Positions 60,161 to 64,000 of a stretch of DNA of 64,000 nucleotides are shown piece by piece. The notes beneath the pieces were generated by a model, which was given only the letters and a program-made list of their open reading frames with translations, ran no database searches and was not told where the DNA came from. Both the position numbers and the translations under genes were made by a program. Numbering within the stretch: the stretch's first letter is position 1; the number at the start of each line of letters is the position of its first letter. Origin of the DNA: Bretschneidera sinensis (Eukaryota > Streptophyta > Magnoliopsida > Brassicales > Akaniaceae); NCBI GenBank assembly GCA_023935145.1, contig CM043699.1, positions 112,635,036-112,699,035 of the forward strand. The letters run 5' to 3'.

Positions 60161-62978
60161 TTTCTTTTAAAAAAATTAGGCTACAATAGGCAAAACAACA
60201 TTTATGGAATTGAGGAAATAGTTTATTTTCAAGTATTTATTTTGGTGCATGGTCCAAGATCTTCAAATATCTCTACAAAAAGAAATGAGTAGCATTTTTT
60301 TTCGCAACTGATTAGTTTGTTTTCCGATATTTATTAATATAAAACAAAATTTTCAATACCGAACGTTTGAAAGCAGATTTATCTTCTGTAAAAATAGATA
60401 AAAAAAAATAAAGATTAAATTAAAAAGAATTATCCATGGAGAGTGGGGGGCATACCCTATGTACCATTAGTTCTGTAAGGGGGCAGACATGTACGCAATC
60501 GAAGGGAAGTGTTCAAAACTTTGGGGGGGGCCTCCGCCACTGGATGGGAGCAAAGTGTAAAAAAGGTGCAATGGATTATGGTGGTTGGTGTAAACGGTGG
60601 TGCCTACAATGGATTTTTATGTTTAAAGTTTGGAGATCTTTCTTTTGAGATTTAATTTTGAAAAGGATGTGTTCTTTGAGGAAAGTGCGTTATGGGGCCT
60701 TTTCTTTTTTCCTTTTCAATATGGTAAGAAAATCCTTTGCTTTAATTCCTTAAAACTCTATAAATATGGAAGTCTTCCTTAATTCTCACATATCAATAGC
60801 CTTCCTATCTTTGCATATGGTGTTCTCCACTAATTAGGATAAATTTCTTTCGTAATAAAAATCATAGTTAAACTGCAGTCTCTTAGCGTAACAGTTAAAA
60901 GATTCATCTTCCTCCTCGTTAATACACACACAAAAAAAATCATGGTTGATGGGAAGCAAGAAGAAAAGAAGAGAAGAAGAGAAGGGTAGAAGAGAAAAAA
61001 GGTTTGTATACATGAGATCTGAAGCGAAAGGTGACATATGGGTTATGCCTGGCTCCCTGTATGCCACAAGCAGAGACCAATCCCTCTTGAGGATCGGCTA
61101 TTGCTGGTGGCGTGCGTGGAGCCAAGCATAACCTCTCTCTTTCTCTTTTTTGTAGTGCTTACTTGTGTTCATGGTGTTGATGTTTCATTGATTTGCTTGT
61201 TGTTTCTGTTATCATATTTTTTTACTCCATTTGTTCACATTGGAAGAAAAAGGAAGAAAAGCTTTTTCTCACATGTTAATTTTATGTCAAAGCTTTGTTG
61301 CCCTAAAATCACGGAGCTCTATCAAGAGAAAGAAATTCTTAAGTAAATCAAATCTATCGTGTGATTGTAGACCAAATAAAAAAAAATATCACATAAAAAA
61401 ATTAATTTATGGTATTGTACATTGTTAATGGCAAGAATTTTCTCTCTTTTCGTTTCATCAAACAACGAGTTGTCTTATTTTCAGACATTTCTTATAACTC
61501 TAATATAAACAAAAAAAATTTCACTAGGCTATATCCTCAAGATATTAAACCTAATTTCTCAAAGCATAGGTCATTATAAAACTAAAAAAACCTACTTCAG
61601 AAAATTTTGAAACTTATTTCCCTTTTCACGTGTAGTACAGTTTTGCTTTTTTATATTTAGAAATAATGTAAATTGTTTTCATTTTATTTTCTCAAAAAAA
61701 TATTTTTATTTTGGTTTTTAAAAATTAAATTTTTATTTTTTGTTTTTGTAAAGATTTTATAACGGTTTTGTTTTTAAAACCAAATGCAACCATATTTATA
61801 TATATTTATTTTATTTCGAGTAAAAAAAATAATCCAATTCTTTTATTTTTCTTTCTCGAATAGAGAGGCTCATAAATTGAGATCCTAATGCATATAAGTA
61901 CAAATGGTTCAATGGAGCAATTGAAACATTAATGCAACCATATTTATATATTTTACTATTTCATTTTTTTTCTCTCAAGTGTTATCTTATATTCTCATCT
62001 TTAATTATAATTGTAATATTCTGTGAACTATAACACTGCGTACTATTTTTTTATTTTTAATTATTACAAGAGAAAGCATGGAGTAGTGTTTTTTTTTTCA
62101 GGTGGCAGCTTTATTCGCATAAAAGGACTGATGGGTCTTAGTCCCTTGCAAGGAAATTCCAGGAAAAGACATCTGTCATCAATTGGATTCCCAATTTCCC
62201 AATCAGTATCAAAAGTTCAGGTGAAACTGTTCAATGTACAGCTTTCTCAGGGGAGTGGAAGGAAAAGAGAATTATTGCTACGGATTTGCTTTATTTTCAT
62301 TTGGTTCCCATCAATAATTGAAGTGATTCTTATGGTGTATTTAGCTGTGCTTTTTTCGGATAAATTTATTTGAATGGTTTGAGATTCTATTTATTATTTA
62401 AGAATTAAAAATAAAAATTAAATTCATAATAAAATTAAATATTATTATGATAAATTTAAATTTAAATATTTTTTATTTGATAATATAACATTTAATCTCA
62501 CAATAAACTTAATTTTTTAATTTCAAATGACGAAAATTCAAATGAATTTATAAAGAAAAAACTAAATATACTGTCCAAAAAGCTAATTATATACAAGGTT
62601 TTTTTGTCTTCTTGTTATCATTATTTTGTTTTCTTTTCACTAAAATAAATTTACTGTCCCTCAGACATTTTGGGATGTGTGTATATATATATGTATTTAT
62701 ATGTAAGATGAAAAATATTTTTTTTATTAATTGAGATAAGTTTTCCCTCCAAATAAATGAGTGTCATGTCGACAAAAACAACAAAAATTTATTTTACGAA
62801 AATCCAAACCTACTTTTATAAACGTGACACTATTTTTGTCGTTAAGATAATTTACTTAAGAAATTCTCTTTACAAAATTTTCTCTTCTCATTTTCAATTA
62901 TTTGGCAAAGGTTTGACGTTCACTTTGGATTCCAATAGATGTAGCACTCATGCATATTGAATAGTTTTTACCTAAAAG
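60161..62978. other. Intergenic, no gene recognised
   Basis: Patches near 60,430-60,620 and 60,930-61,130 are less AT-rich and open in several frames, but nothing in them matches a family I know. The rest is AT-rich. Confidence 0.45.
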
Positions 62979-63110
62979 AGGTCTATGAAAAATATATGGT
63001 ACAAAAGTTCATTTAACCATTGAATAGCATGACAAAAGAGAGAAAAAATGATATTTTATTTTTATTCAATAATGAGATGAACACTTGTATCATATATTTT
63101 TCATAGACCT
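62979..63110. mobile_element. 132-bp foldback MITE
   Basis: The ends AGGTCTATGAAAAATATATG and its near-perfect complement form arms of about 36 bp. No flanking duplication was seen. Confidence 0.65.
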
Positions 63111-63399
63111 GGAATAGACAAGAATTTTTCCATGCATATTTATATTAATCAATGTACATGTTAGGGCATAACCAAGATGTCATAAATTGTCTTTTCCTTT
63201 TAATAATTCTTTCTCTAGATACAAATTCATGAATCATGAGTCATTATGTATGTTCCGTGATTTACGCTCCATAATTGTTATGAACTTTGAGCTTAATGAT
63301 ATGCCTTCACATTAACCTCTCATAAAAATGAGAAACTTTTGGAGTAAATTTCATTTTTTTCCTCTAAGTATACTCCGTTTCTTATTTTGGTTCTCCGAC

Positions 63400-64000
63400 T
63401 AAAAGTTTTTCAATTCATGTCATCAACTATTGATTGCATTTTATTTTGGCCACTCAAATGTTATTTTGATGAATTTTGACCGAGAATTGGTAGATCAGTA
63501 TGCTGATCTGGCTAACATTTACTAAACTGGGCTCAACCTGCGCGGGAGAGAACTCGTTTATTTCCTACCTTCTCTTTCCCAGTGACTAGTATAAAACCTT
63601 AGAGCCAAAACTATAACCCATCTGCAACTTCAATTTCATAAAACCATCTCCATCTTCGATCAAGGTAAGCATTCATCTGTAATTGAAAATCCCTCCATAG
63701 CTCTATCTTTGAGCTTGCGAACTTTCCTTCCCTATCTCCATCTCTGAGCTCGGGAACTCTTCCTCCCTATTTCCATATCTGTCTGCCTCTCTTTTTGATA
63801 GTCTCACTCTCTCTCCTTTTTTTTTTGTAGTGTCGTTTTTAAAGAGTGGAAGATTTTTGTCTTCTATCGTGCGTTAAAGAAAGTGTGCGATTTGAGCCAA
63901 GTCAGCATACTGATCTCGAAATTTTGGTAAAAATTCATCGGAATGTCATATGGGGACCAAAATAGGATGCAATCAATAGCTGATGGCATGAATTGGAAAA
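63400..64000. mobile_element. Inverted-repeat element cut by the window edge
   Basis: About 63,405-63,520 is the inverted counterpart of 63,895-64,000. Shared landmarks are TTCAATTCATG.CATCA.CTATTGATTGCAT, ATTTTGG, GATGAATTTT.ACC and GATCAGTATGCTGA. The interior is CT-rich (63,640-63,830) with no transposase. The outer right end is outside the window, so terminal bases and duplication are unknown. The layout is like that of the MULE-like element at 14,449-20,608. Confidence 0.7.

Noticed and set aside
60436..61131. Several short frames on both strands
   Set aside because: Competing frames of similar length, no motif, no consistent exon structure.

Overview
This window is plant nuclear DNA, most likely from a eudicot. 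It is AT-rich, its introns are GT-AG with pyrimidine tracts, and it carries L1-type LINEs, a Ty3/gypsy LTR retrotransposon, TIR/MITE elements and an endogenous caulimovirid. Only one intact gene is visible.

Region 1 (1-28,330, minus strand). Forty-one exons encode about the first 1,424 residues of a MOR1/GEM1-type (XMAP215/chTOG family) microtubule-associated protein. The start codon is at 27,818-27,820 and the gene runs off the left edge in an intron. The exons cover five TOG blocks; the last part of the C-terminal region (roughly 550 residues by comparison with the family) is outside. All exon junctions keep phase, so the gene looks functional.

Region 2 (13,605-27,093) is intron 3 of that gene, about 13.5 kb of nested insertions. 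It holds a MULE-like TIR element (9-bp target duplication) containing an almost full-length L1 LINE (13-bp duplication); a decayed CDR1-like aspartic protease pseudogene split by a TRIM element (5-bp duplication); a 5'-truncated LINE (13-bp duplication); and a LINE with an inverted 5' part.

Region 3 (29,560-43,040). Two old inverted arms are present. One is interrupted by a complete minus-strand Ty3/gypsy element (32,993-42,298; 2.5-kb LTRs, ACATG target duplication, PBS, PPT, decayed RT and integrase).

Region 4 (about 43,260-47,820). A broken endogenous pararetrovirus (RT/RNase H remnant, a further ORF remnant, and a duplicated intergenic region with TATA box and initiator-tRNA primer site) is followed by a SINE-like tail.

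Region 5 (48,270-64,000) has no recognisable protein gene. It holds a 924-bp TIR element carrying a tRNA-Gly-like sequence, a 357-bp and a 139-bp tandem duplication, several MITE-like foldbacks and an AT-rich background. The right edge cuts another inverted-repeat element. No new multi-gene system was found. The most informative structures are the datable nested insertions, the hairpin arrays in the gypsy LTR, and the rearranged pararetroviral intergenic region.
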